A stretch of DNA of 64,000 nt from Cercospora beticola (lineage: Eukaryota; Ascomycota; Dothideomycetes; Mycosphaerellales; Mycosphaerellaceae). Position 1 is the stretch's first letter. Each line of letters begins with the position of its first letter. This document shows positions 40,525 through 49,722 of this stretch, one piece after another. Where the stretch lies: the NCBI RefSeq assembly GCF_033473495.1, contig NC_088943.1, positions 724,001-788,000 on the forward strand. Reading direction: 5' to 3'. The notes below the pieces were generated by a model. It was given only the letters and a program-made list of their open reading frames with translations. It was not told the DNA's origin and searched no databases. The position numbers were made by a program, and so were the translations under genes.

Positions 40525-42243
40525 ATGTCTGCGACTGATCTGCAAAGTCAAGGCCGCCAGGCATACAAGCGCGGTGATCACGCTAAAGCGCTCGAATACT
40601 TCAATCGTGCTCTTGGCCGACAGCAGACAGTCCAGCTCTACGACAATCGCGCTGCCACTTACGAAAAGCTGAACGACTTCAAGAAAGCACTTCAAGATGC
40701 GAAGGCTACCATCAGGATCAGTGATGTCGACCCGACCGGGTATCTGCGAGCGGGTCGGATTCTTACGAAGATGGAGAAGTTAAAAGCCGCCCTCGATATC
40801 TACGCCTACGGCTTGAAACACGTCAAGCACGTTGGAGTAGGCTACGAGCAACTCAAGAAGCTTCACGATGACCTTTTGGGAAAGCTAGCACCAAATAACA
40901 GTGTCGATCCACTAACAGTACTCCCGCGTGAGTTGGCGATATCTGTCCTCGAGTACTGCACTTTTCGCGAGCGCATTGCCATCTGCAGGGTAAGCAAAGG
41001 CTGGCAGAAGTTTGTCCGGTCCGAGCCAAATCTCTGGACACATCTAGATCTGGGAGCCGCGCGAGCCAAGGTGAAGACGAGTTTCGTAAGCACTGCGATC
41101 AACAGTGGAAAGCAGAAGATCAAATCCGCAACGCTGAACAAACTGTTCGACTTTGACAAAGTTCTTGCAGCGCTGCTTCGTCATTGCCCATTGGAGAGCT
41201 TGACTCTAGCGCAGACTGGCTTCCAAGGGATCAATTTTGTCGAGGTCTTAAAGAATGCCAAAGACAAGCTCAGATTGAAAGAACTCCGAATTCTGCCGGG
41301 CACGGAGCTTAGTCAAACAACCTTGCGCGAGGCGGCAACGGCTTGCTCGAGCACATTGGAAATTTTGCATTGTGCACACCTGAAGAGCTTATCATTCATG
41401 AAGGCGTGGACTGCCTTGCCCTTTCCAAAGCTGAAGTCACTCAGTGTGACTGCTGACCAGATTGAGAACATCAATACATACCTTGAGAAGTTCTTGGAAA
41501 GCTCGCCGGACCTTGTGTCCCTGACTCTAATCAACTTGGACCAACATGATCACGAAGCGAATGGATTTCCAATTACTATGGATCTGCAGAATACGACGCT
41601 TCAACATGTTCATCTACAATTACGCCTTCGATCCGCCAACTTCATCAAACTACCCGCTACACTCAAAAGCCTTCGATTGGTCACGGTCGGGCTCGGCTTT
41701 GCGCCACTCCTGACAGATCCCGATTCGCAAGGATACGAGAATGGGTTTCTTCCACTACAAGATCTGCACAACCTTGAAGATGTGTATTTCCGGCTTCCCT
41801 CCACAGATCTGAAGGATTTTCTAAGAGCATTCGAAGTGCCGCCGACAAAGGCTGATCCAGAAACCGAACCGCCCGTCATGTCCAGACTGCGATCACTAAC
41901 CCTGGAGCAGACTCACGTTCAGCCGAAGACACCACTGGTAATACCCACCAGATTACGGGAGCTTGAATCCCTTTCTCTGCGCGATCCAATGGGCCTCGCA
42001 GACGAGAAGATCGTTTCCATTGTCAAAGATTTGCCCAGATTACGTTCTCTCGATGTGAGCGGCTCTCTTATCACAGGCGCGGGCGTAGGGGATCTGCTAA
42101 GAATGGAGCAGCTTACGGAATTGGTGCTGTACAATTGTCAGAAGATCGGACATCGTGACGCTATTGACCAAGCACGAAAGAAGGGTATCAAAGTCGAATA
42201 CAAAATGGATGACTGGTCAAGTGGGAAGAAAGTCAGGTATTGA
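40525..42243 (+). CDS. F-box/TPR/LRR protein, Pof3/Dia2-like
   Basis: Single exon, 573 aa, start CACAATGTCTGC at 40525. Residues 1-115 hold three TPR-like helical pairs (QGRQAYKRGDHAKALEYFNR, YDNRAATYEKLNDFKKALQD, GYLRAGRILTKMEKLKAALD). Residues 131-171 are an F-box (LPRELAISVLEYCTFRERIA; ICRVSKGWQKFVRSEPNLW). The rest is an LRR array (LPFPKLKSLSV, LPRLRSLDVSGSLITGAGVG, EQLTELVLYNCQKIG) that ends close to the C-terminus. TPR-F-box-LRR in this order is the architecture of S. pombe Pof3 and S. cerevisiae Dia2. In yeasts these SCF adaptors act in replisome disassembly, genome stability and telomere maintenance. Orthology is a reasonable inference from domain order. Confidence 0.82.
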   Translation: MSATDLQSQGRQAYKRGDHAKALEYFNRALGRQQTVQLYDNRAATYEKLNDFKKALQDAKATIRISDVDPTGYLRAGRILTKMEKLKAALDIYAYGLKHVKHVGVGYEQLKKLHDDLLGKLAPNNSVDPLTVLPRELAISVLEYCTFRERIAICRVSKGWQKFVRSEPNLWTHLDLGAARAKVKTSFVSTAINSGKQKIKSATLNKLFDFDKVLAALLRHCPLESLTLAQTGFQGINFVEVLKNAKDKLRLKELRILPGTELSQTTLREAATACSSTLEILHCAHLKSLSFMKAWTALPFPKLKSLSVTADQIENINTYLEKFLESSPDLVSLTLINLDQHDHEANGFPITMDLQNTTLQHVHLQLRLRSANFIKLPATLKSLRLVTVGLGFAPLLTDPDSQGYENGFLPLQDLHNLEDVYFRLPSTDLKDFLRAFEVPPTKADPETEPPVMSRLRSLTLEQTHVQPKTPLVIPTRLRELESLSLRDPMGLADEKIVSIVKDLPRLRSLDVSGSLITGAGVGDLLRMEQLTELVLYNCQKIGHRDAIDQARKKGIKVEYKMDDWSSGKKVRY

Positions 42244-42495
42244 GCTGACCTCGTGATCACGATTCCGGCTGTGCGAGTTACCCAATGAAGCAGCGTGGCA
42301 CAGATAATGCGCTTCGTGGCCCGCGCCAGAACAGAACGCTCATGTCAGAAATTGAGCGGAATTTCAGCGTATCAAATCATGAAATGCGAAGTAGACTTGG
42401 TCAATAGACCTGCATGGTCGTCACTGAAGGACTTTCTCGTTCCGTTCCTGCGGAAGTGTCTCCTTGCATTACATCCTGTCCAACTTCCAGACATA

Positions 42496-43324
42496 TCACA
42501 GCGGTCTCGTCCTATCTCCTTTCCAGAAGCCCATCAATTCTCCGGTCTCTCCAACCCATTCCCTCACACCATTCACAGCAGCCTTGGCCATTCCCGTCTG
42601 TGTATTACTTCTCTTATGCCTTGTCCTTCCCCTGAATTCTTCTCTCCCTTGTGAGCTGTTCACATCCATATAACTAGAGCTTCCCATTCCAGCGTTCAGA
42701 TTCGGCGTTTGCCCTGGTGTGATAAAACTGCTTCCTGCCCCCGTCGCATATTCGCTTCCCATGCTTGGTAGGACATTCTCGCCTGCTGAGAGTGAAACGA
42801 ATAATGCGAATGGAACTAGCCAGACATTGAGACCGAAGAATGAGGCAATTTCGGTGAAAGTAGGAACGTCTTTTGGTTCCAGATAGCTGTATCTTCCTGA
42901 GCTGCTCGTTGTCGGACTGTGTGCGCTGAAGTGTTTGAACCAGAGATAGTGGTTGACAAGAACTAGGACGCAGCTTGCGAGGAAGACTGGATCGGTGAGT
43001 TTGACGACGGGGAAGCGCCGGAGGTTGAGGCTGTAGATTACGTGGCTTGCGATCGAGAAAGCGGATAGTGCCCAGGGAAAACTGTCGACGGCTCCGAGAA
43101 GGATTTGCGTCGCGATGATGAAGTAGATGAGGCGGTATAGAAGCTTTTTTGACAGGACAGTGTGTTCTTCGACGAGTTCGGAGAGGTAGTAGAGGCCGGA
43201 TGCGATGGCGAGAGTGAGGAAGAGGAAGCCGAGGATCAGGCCACAGTAGCCCTGTTGCTAGACATTAGACACAATGCACAAGTGGAGAAGAGAAACAACG
43301 TACGAGGAGAGGTAGAATCCACAT
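42496..43324 (-). CDS. SVP26: SVP26/TEX261-family ER-Golgi cargo receptor
   Basis: Exons 43324-43304 (MWILPLL only) and 43251-42496 give 258 aa. The 52-nt intron runs from GTACGT to CAACAG. An earlier AG (TCTAG) would add two Gln, but GYCGLILGFLFLTLAIASGL directly after MWILPLL matches the family. Four transmembrane segments, LYYLSELVEEHTVLSKKLLY, LNLRRFPVVKL and NHYLWFKHFSAH follow. The C-terminal 90 residues are polar (GSSSYMDVNSSQGREEFRGR) and probably cytosolic. Svp26 in yeast is a COPII adaptor retaining or exporting mannosyltransferases and Pho8 at ER and early Golgi. Divergent from BUD23 over 224 bp. Because exon 2 has no early Met, it is easily under-called. Confidence 0.88.
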
Positions 43325-43548
43325 GGTTATCGCAGCATGCTGTGAAGAAATGCGAAAGTGAATGTTGATGGTGGGATGGAACGCAATACGTAGATGGGAT
43401 ACCCCGGATGTGCCTGCCGATGCGGCTCTGCGGCACGTGTCGCGTCGATCTATCGATAGCCGACCGAAAGCACAGCCAAATATTCCCAGGATTATTCCTT
43501 CACCTTTGCCTGCCGTTGCAAGCACACGACACTTCTCAAGCAGCCGCC

Positions 43549-44352
43549 ATGTCTCGCCCCGAAGATCTCCTCCCGCCAGATATCTTCTACAATGACACCG
43601 AATCCCGCAAATACACGACCTCGTCCCGAATAAAAAACATTCAAGCGTCCATGACCAATCGCGCCCTCGAACTTCTCGATCTGGACGAACCTTCATTCAT
43701 TCTCGACGTTGGCTGTGGGTCTGGTCTATCTGGAGAGATTCTCTCTGAAGATGGGCACACATGGGTAGGAATGGACATTTCCTCCTCAATGCTTGCACAG
43801 GCTTTGGAGAGAGACACAGAAGGCGACATGTTTCTCGCAGATATCGGGCAAGGAGTGCCATTCCGAGCAGGAACATTTGACGCTGCGATCAGCATTTCAG
43901 CGATTCAATGGCTGTGCAATGCCGAGACATCGGACGTGAGTCCTGAGGGGAGATTGAAGAGGTTTTTTGACGGGCTATATGCTTCACTCAAGAGAGGTGG
44001 GAAGGCGGTGTGCCAGTTTTACCCAAAGAACCAATTACAAAAGTCCTTGATATCGAATGCGGCGATCAAGGCAGGTTTCGGAGCGGGTATTTTGGAAGAT
44101 GACCCTGAGTCGAAGAACGTCAAGTACTATTTGGTGCTGACAGTAGGTGGAGGAGACGTCAGAGGCGCTGTGCAGGGCATGGACGGTGTCGATGTGCTGG
44201 AGAGGGAGAAGAAGAGCCAAATGAAGAGGGGGAAGGAAGTCAAGGGTAGTAAGAGCTGGATCATGAGGAAGAAGGCACAGATGGAGGCGAAGGGTAAGGT
44301 GGTGAAGAGCAGCTCGAAGTATACTGGAAGAAAGAGGAAGATCGCGTTCTGA
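43549..44352 (+). CDS. BUD23: 18S rRNA (guanine-N7)-methyltransferase BUD23
   Basis: Single exon, 267 aa, start context GCCGCCATGTC. The N-terminus SRPEDLLPPDIFYNDTESRK and YTTSSRIKNIQASMTNRALE are signatures of Bud23/WBSCR22. The SAM-binding motif I is ILDVGCGSGLSG (51-62), then WVGMDISSSML, DMFLADIGQGVPF, and FDAAISISAIQWLCNA. The basic C-terminus (SWIMRKKAQMEAKGKVVKSS; KYTGRKRKIAF) is the nucleolar tail. Bud23 with Trm112 methylates 18S rRNA (G1575 in yeast) in pre-40S particles and assists nuclear export of the small subunit. Open sequence upstream in the frame lacks conservation and is probably 5' UTR. Divergent promoter shared with SVP26. Confidence 0.93.
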   Translation: MSRPEDLLPPDIFYNDTESRKYTTSSRIKNIQASMTNRALELLDLDEPSFILDVGCGSGLSGEILSEDGHTWVGMDISSSMLAQALERDTEGDMFLADIGQGVPFRAGTFDAAISISAIQWLCNAETSDVSPEGRLKRFFDGLYASLKRGGKAVCQFYPKNQLQKSLISNAAIKAGFGAGILEDDPESKNVKYYLVLTVGGGDVRGAVQGMDGVDVLEREKKSQMKRGKEVKGSKSWIMRKKAQMEAKGKVVKSSSKYTGRKRKIAF

Positions 44353-44748
44353 GGTTGTGGCAAGCAGTACCAGACTGGAGCTCTGCCGCGAGTGGATAGA
44401 AGTGTGGACTGGATTGAGAGAAGCATGATACCCAATGGATTATTGACGGCTTGAGCGTGCGGTGGTGTACCGAGCCTGGAACTCGCTCGATAAAACGACA
44501 CAGCCACCAAGTAGCACGTCAAGTGTGCTAAGCTCTACGTCGACACTGTCCATCGAGATCCTCGATCTTCTCTCGAGCCTCGTTCAGCAACACCTCCGAT
44601 GGAGATTAGCAAGTGTGCGATTGGATGCTGCCACTTGTGCAGCGCAGTGGACGAGCTGCAGTTGGAGCAGCCTCATCAACTGCATACACGAGAGCACACG
44701 CGTTCGATAGTGGCGGACTATCTCCACGCGACGCCTCGCATCCGTAGC
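44353..44748. other. Intergenic
   Basis: 3' flank of BUD23. A minus-strand frame (44522-44127) overlaps BUD23 antisense and is not supported. No gene seen. Confidence 0.5.
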
Positions 44749-45042
44749 ATGGCAGAAGCACCTGCATCGGACAAACACAAGATTCCAGATTCGCCATCGA
44801 CCGCACCCACCTATCGAACCAAGAAGCAAGGAGACCTCGCGACCCTAAATACGATACCATGGATGGCCCCCAACGGAAATGAATATCCAGCGACCGAAGG
44901 CCAGACCACCTCACATGACCGACACCTCCTGCGAGCTCATCACAAGGAGGCGTCCATCCCTCTCGTCTCCGGCACTCCTATCACCTCGATCCCTGATCAA
45001 AAAATTGACGGACATTCCTACATACCGAAGCTCCCAAATTAA
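44749..45042 (+). CDS. Hypothetical small protein
   Basis: 97-aa frame starting MAEAPASDKHKIPDSPST and including the segment LATLNTIPWMAPNGNEYPAT and a His/Arg-rich stretch (HDRHLLRAHHKEA). It is polar, with no signal peptide and no membrane segment. The open frame extends upstream to 44599 but the composition changes there. I do not recognise the family; its ordered Pro/Gly/Thr-rich pattern is why I keep it as a low-confidence call. It could be a random open frame. Confidence 0.3.
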   Translation: MAEAPASDKHKIPDSPSTAPTYRTKKQGDLATLNTIPWMAPNGNEYPATEGQTTSHDRHLLRAHHKEASIPLVSGTPITSIPDQKIDGHSYIPKLPN

Positions 45043-47109
45043 CCCTCAAAAAAACACCATCGACGGCGAGCTCCTACAGTACCCTGCGTCCTAAATAAGA
45101 ACACAAGAGAGTTCAGCCTCATTCCCTACAGCGAAACAGCTCTCACGGAGCTTTATCTGATCCATCATAGGTCACATTCAACTCAGCCTGTGAGCCAACC
45201 GTCCCGGAGACGGGCGCTTATACCGGCACGGAAGAAAGCAAGGTAGAGCGAGCCGAGAATGTTGCTTGTTTCTCCTTTCAAACACACAAGTGCACGCGCA
45301 GACATGCATGCATGCTCCCAAAAGCGCGCTTGTGTGGTGAGGCGAGCTCGAGCTTCTGCTCAACATAAAGCTGTCTTGGCGCTTTTACTGGCTGTCAGGG
45401 TCTGTTTGGAGCTCTTGCTTCGCCACAACAGAATATGCGACTTACTCCACCCCCACGAATCTCAATCTTAGCTGGGGTTTGCCAATAGAAGTGTAGAGTG
45501 TGTGTTTGAGTGCTCGGAGTGGTTTGTTTCCTTTCGTTGTCGAGAACTACAACGTCAAGGATTCTTATCTGTATACGCAGCACAGCAGGGTTGTCGATGT
45601 ACGATGACGATTGCTTTGTCTTCCTTCCAGTCGATGAAGAATTCAACCAAAAGGATCGGCAATACCATTTGCCGTTGGAGCAAAGGCGTGGAGAGAAAGA
45701 GGAAATATTGTCATCTCAGCTTCGGGGATTGCGATGTCGCGATTAGAAGACTAGTTTCACCGTACTTCTTTTATGCTGTTGCGCATAATTTATCACTCTC
45801 ACCCTTGATAGTACTGAGCCTCACGACACAGCAAAGAGTCCCTACAACTCCTCTAAGCGCCCAAATACATCTCGACCGTTCACCTCATGCACTTCCAAAA
45901 GCATGATCGCAATAACCTTTCAAACTTATGCAACCTCCATCCCTCCTGCTTTTTACACTAATGCACTCTGTCCGCTTCTGTCCTTCTCTTCGGCGCTTCA
46001 GCATGGAATCCTGCAAGAGAAGAAGAAGAAGAAGAAGCTGCAGGAACGTTCTGCTGTTTGTTCTGGTTCCGCCTTGTATATATTACGACCACGTTTGCTA
46101 TTACTTTCCTAGCGTTTACCATGGTCTTCGTCGTTGGGAGGAGTTTGTTGACTGACTATGTATGAGAATTCATGATGTGATGATGGATGCGAACATGGCG
46201 CCTTCACGTCAGGTTTTCTCCTTGTCGGATCTGCGAAGCGGGCGCTTATACGAAGTGGCATTCGTCGCAGGCTTCGTTGACGAGGCGGTGAAGTTTGAGA
46301 ATCAGAGAGAAGACAATGCTGCGGTTGTAGTCGGGCGCTTAAGACAATGCGATCGCTCGCTCGCTTTCCGTTCTCTGTCAGTCCACGCAAAGACGGTGCG
46401 TAGATGATGATGTTGTGTGATAAACATTCCACCACAATGTGATGAAATAGTTAGACGAGAGATCTTCATTCAGTGTCAAAAGAAATCTCGATTCATCATG
46501 AAAAAGAAGTTTCTTGATTTTACTTTTCCTTTCCCAATTCTCTCCCATTGCGTCAATGAGTGAAGCGCTCGGGAAGAAAAGAGTATAAAGCTATCTACTG
46601 TTTTTAAGCGCTCATATGGTTGCTTGCTACTTGAACCGAAAAGAATTGCGGCCCCGAGGCCAAACAGTCTGTCCTCCACCGGTCATGAATCGACCCCATT
46701 TTGTCTTGTCTCTCTCATATTCATAGATATCAAATGCCCCAGTAGAATCATGCTCGCTCGTGTCGTGTCGTGATCAAATGTGTGTTGTTGTTTTGTGTTG
46801 TGTGTCGTATCGCTCGTTGCTGATGGAGAAAAAGAAGAGAGGGTATCCAATATTATGATGCTGAAAAAAGATAATGCCATCAAGTAAGAATGATAAATGC
46901 TGCCGGAGTGGTGATGTTGTCAAGCGGCGTGGTGTGTTCGTGAAAAGTTTCCGGTGCCGGCGTGAGACCTCTCTGTTGAGAGTAGCCGATCACCGAGAGT
47001 GAGAATCGAAGAAACGCCCAAAACTCTCTCGCTAGTGTCCGAAGTGAAGAGAGAAAAAGGAAAAATGCATGTTGTCGCGCCAGGAATGGCCAAGTCCAGA
47101 GTCCCCTCA
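45043..47109. other. 2.1-kb gene-free region
   Basis: No supported ORF. The DNA contains pyrimidine-rich stretches, a GAA-type microsatellite near 46020 and TG/TTG-rich tracts near 46780. It lies 3' of the leftward SAM-PH gene, so part may be a long 3' UTR or a non-coding transcript; that is inference only. Confidence 0.45.
46018..46037. repeat. AGA/AAG trinucleotide microsatellite
   Basis: Uninterrupted 20-nt (AGA)n tract in the gene-free region, seen directly. Confidence 0.8.
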
Positions 47110-49722
47110 TCACACTTCTTTGCCGTTGACCTCCACTTCGTAACCCTTTCCTTTCTGCTCTCGTGCCTTGGCAAGCATCAATTCTCTCATCCAGTCAATG
47201 CGATCATCCTTAGTCTTGACGGCGAAATGGTGTGTCTTGCCGTCGGGTCTCCTCTCACCCTCTTTGGCGCTCGGCACAAGCTGGAAGGCGAAAGCAGTAG
47301 CATCTTGCAGTTCTTTGCGGCTCTCTGCACCCTTGGAGATGGCGAGCGACTTGAATGCGCTAGAGAGCTTGTGGTTTGAGGACACGCTGCTGCAAGCCAC
47401 GGCATAGTCGTCAACGTTGATGCTGTCCTTGACCTCAGCTGAAAGGCGAGCCGAAGCGTGTTGGGTGAGTTGAGTGCCCTTCAGACGGAAGTGAGAGTCG
47501 GTCCATTCGTGACGAAGCATCTTGGTCTTTCGCTTGCGCATCCAGCCAGAGTGAGAGCAATCTGGTCCGTAACCGAAGTCGCGGGTCACAGGGGAGTGCT
47601 TCGCTGGGTCGCGAACGGACGAGGTACGTGTGGGGACTGATCTCGACGAGGCATTGGTTGAGATAGAGGGACGGGACTCTCCGTTCGATGAGGGCGAAAG
47701 GACCTCGCCTTCTTGGACGACGGGTAGGGCCATGGAAGGTCGGCGCCAGTGCGAAGGATCTGTTCGAGACTTTGATCGCGACAGCGGGGCTTGAGGACGG
47801 TACTGCATGTTTGGCGGAACAGACTGAGAAGTGTCGCGAGACAGGGGGGCAGTAGGAGGGCCGACTTGCATTGCTGGCACGTCAACGACCGAGGCCGGTG
47901 TCCCCAGGCGGTAGATCTGCTCGGCTCTGACTCCTGGTGAGGCTGTTGCGGATCTGCAGATGTTGGCTGGAGACGCGGTTGCGCTGCGGCAGACATACAT
48001 GCCCGGCGTGGCAGTAGGGCCCGCAGTCTGTGGAGAGGTAATGGCCGAATGCGAGACTTGAGGTCCAGCAGACTGTGATCGCGGGATCTCTAGCCTAGGC
48101 AGCTGATTGAGTTGTCCTCGTGGGCCGGGCGTGTATGCTTGTCGTGGCGGCGGCTGCGCAAAAGCAGGCGCTTGATGTTGTTGTTGTTGTTGAGGCACAG
48201 CGGCAGGGTAAGGCGTGAAGGATTGGGATGGGAACATTTCATAGGGTGGTGAGGGTGGTGCATTCTCCGCGACGGGGCTCTGGACATGTTGGAATTGCAG
48301 AAACTGCTTGACATTGTCTTGCGGGTCACGGGCGCCCAGGTGGCTGAGCACGTCTTCGTGGAGGGCAAATTCGGGGAGCTGACCGGGGCCGAGGAGATCT
48401 GATGATGCGACCACGGACGGAAAGCCTGCGGATTCCATACCAGCGTCAGACACGGGGCGGAAGGGGTCTTCTAGCCTGAGATTGCCTTTTAGCTGCGACT
48501 GTGGTTGAGGTCTCACGTTGGGAATCATGTTCTCAGCAGTGCTCGCGTTTCCAGGGTTGCCGGCGACGAAGATGTGGCCGCCTTTCGTAGGGCTGATTGG
48601 GAATCGACCTATGCCATGCTCGTTCTTGAGCTGGTCGAGCTCTCGTTGCTGCTTCCGCCACTTGGCGCATCTCTCACCCTTGGCACATTTGTGAGGTTTG
48701 GGGAGGAGTTGCTCGATGGCGACAATCGATACAGACTCTGCAGGGGTGATGAGGTCGTTGTTCTTGGGAGCCTTTCGGCCGCGACGCTTGCTCTTGCCGC
48801 GATGCTGGGTTGGTGAGTGGCTATCGTCGTCTTGAGATGACAAATCGCGACCTCGGCTGGGAGAGCGTCTGCTTTGTGAGGTGCAAGGCCTGCTGATGTC
48901 CTGGAACGGGGTGGGCTGAGGGCTAGGATGGCCTTCTTCTCCCTTCAGCACGCAGATGGCATTCCAGAGTTGATGTCTTTTGCCGAATGAAGGAATATCA
49001 AGTTCCTTCAAATCTTCGAACTGCAAGTCGAGAAGGACGGATCCATCGATGTCGTGGATGTAGAAGCATTCAATGACCGTAGGATCAAGTTCAGTGACAT
49101 ACATCCAGTTGACGACATCCTGCGTGGACCATGATTGAATCCTGGTGTGAGGATCATTCTGTGCACATCGCAAGGTCGAATCCAGTGAGAAGGCCAAGTC
49201 ATGTGGTTGCATTACCGTGTCCTCGGAGAAGGCGGTTGCAGCACGCGACGGCTGTAAGGACATGTCCTTTGGCAGGAGTGGCGACATTTGCAATGCATGC
49301 TCGAAGTCGAACTCTGCTGAGACTTGCGACGATCGAAACAGATGTGGTCCTCTCGGTCCCTGCACAGGTTCGATGCGCAGGTCGAGAGGAGGCCGACTTT
49401 GGGTGCTCGTCCTCGGGCTCGGCGTGCGTGCTTCATCGTAGGAAGATATCGTTGTCTGACTTCTCCGTCTGCTATCGTACTGCGGAGGTGTCAGAGCTAC
49501 CAATCCTCACAGCCAAGAATCGCTAAGACTTACCGATTCGAAGCTGCCTTTTGCAGAGGTTCCCCCATAGTCGCTTTCGTCCTCGAAATCGGTGTCGAAG
49601 ATCTCTGTCGCCTCCGAGACCTGCGATACGGGTCGTGGTTCCAGCATGGAAGGCGTCTTCAGCCGTTGAAACATGTCTCCTCCGGCCTGGAGAGGCGTAA
49701 CGGGCGTGATGGCCTGCATCAC
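47110..49722 (-). CDS. SAM- and PH-domain scaffold protein
   Basis: Exons 49722-49534 and 49479-47110 (54-nt intron GTAAGT...CCGCAG) give 852 aa. Residues about 176-243 are a SAM domain (IQSWSTQDVVNWMYV, IHDIDGSVLLDLQFEDLKEL, GKRHQLWNAI). A basic nuclear-localisation-like stretch (HRGKSKRRGRKAPK) and a Cys-containing motif (CAKGERCAKWRKQQREL) follow. The middle 350 residues are disordered and rich in Pro, Ser and Gln with a short polyQ. Residues about 703-840 form a PH domain (SHSGWMRKRKTKMLRHEW, then HHFAVKTKDDRIDWMRELML). SAM-plus-PH in this order occurs in fungal cortical/polarity scaffolds, binding phosphoinositides and partner SAM domains. Specific function unproven. Repeated RSATASP motifs look like phosphosites. 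Confidence 0.85.

Noticed and set aside
44127..44522. 131-codon minus-strand ORF over the BUD23 3' end
   Set aside because: Leu/Pro/Ser/Phe-rich reading produced by the complement of the Lys-rich BUD23 tail.
46018..46037. Trinucleotide tract as a candidate CRISPR or regulatory repeat
   Set aside because: A single simple microsatellite with no spacers; CRISPR does not apply to a fungal nuclear window.
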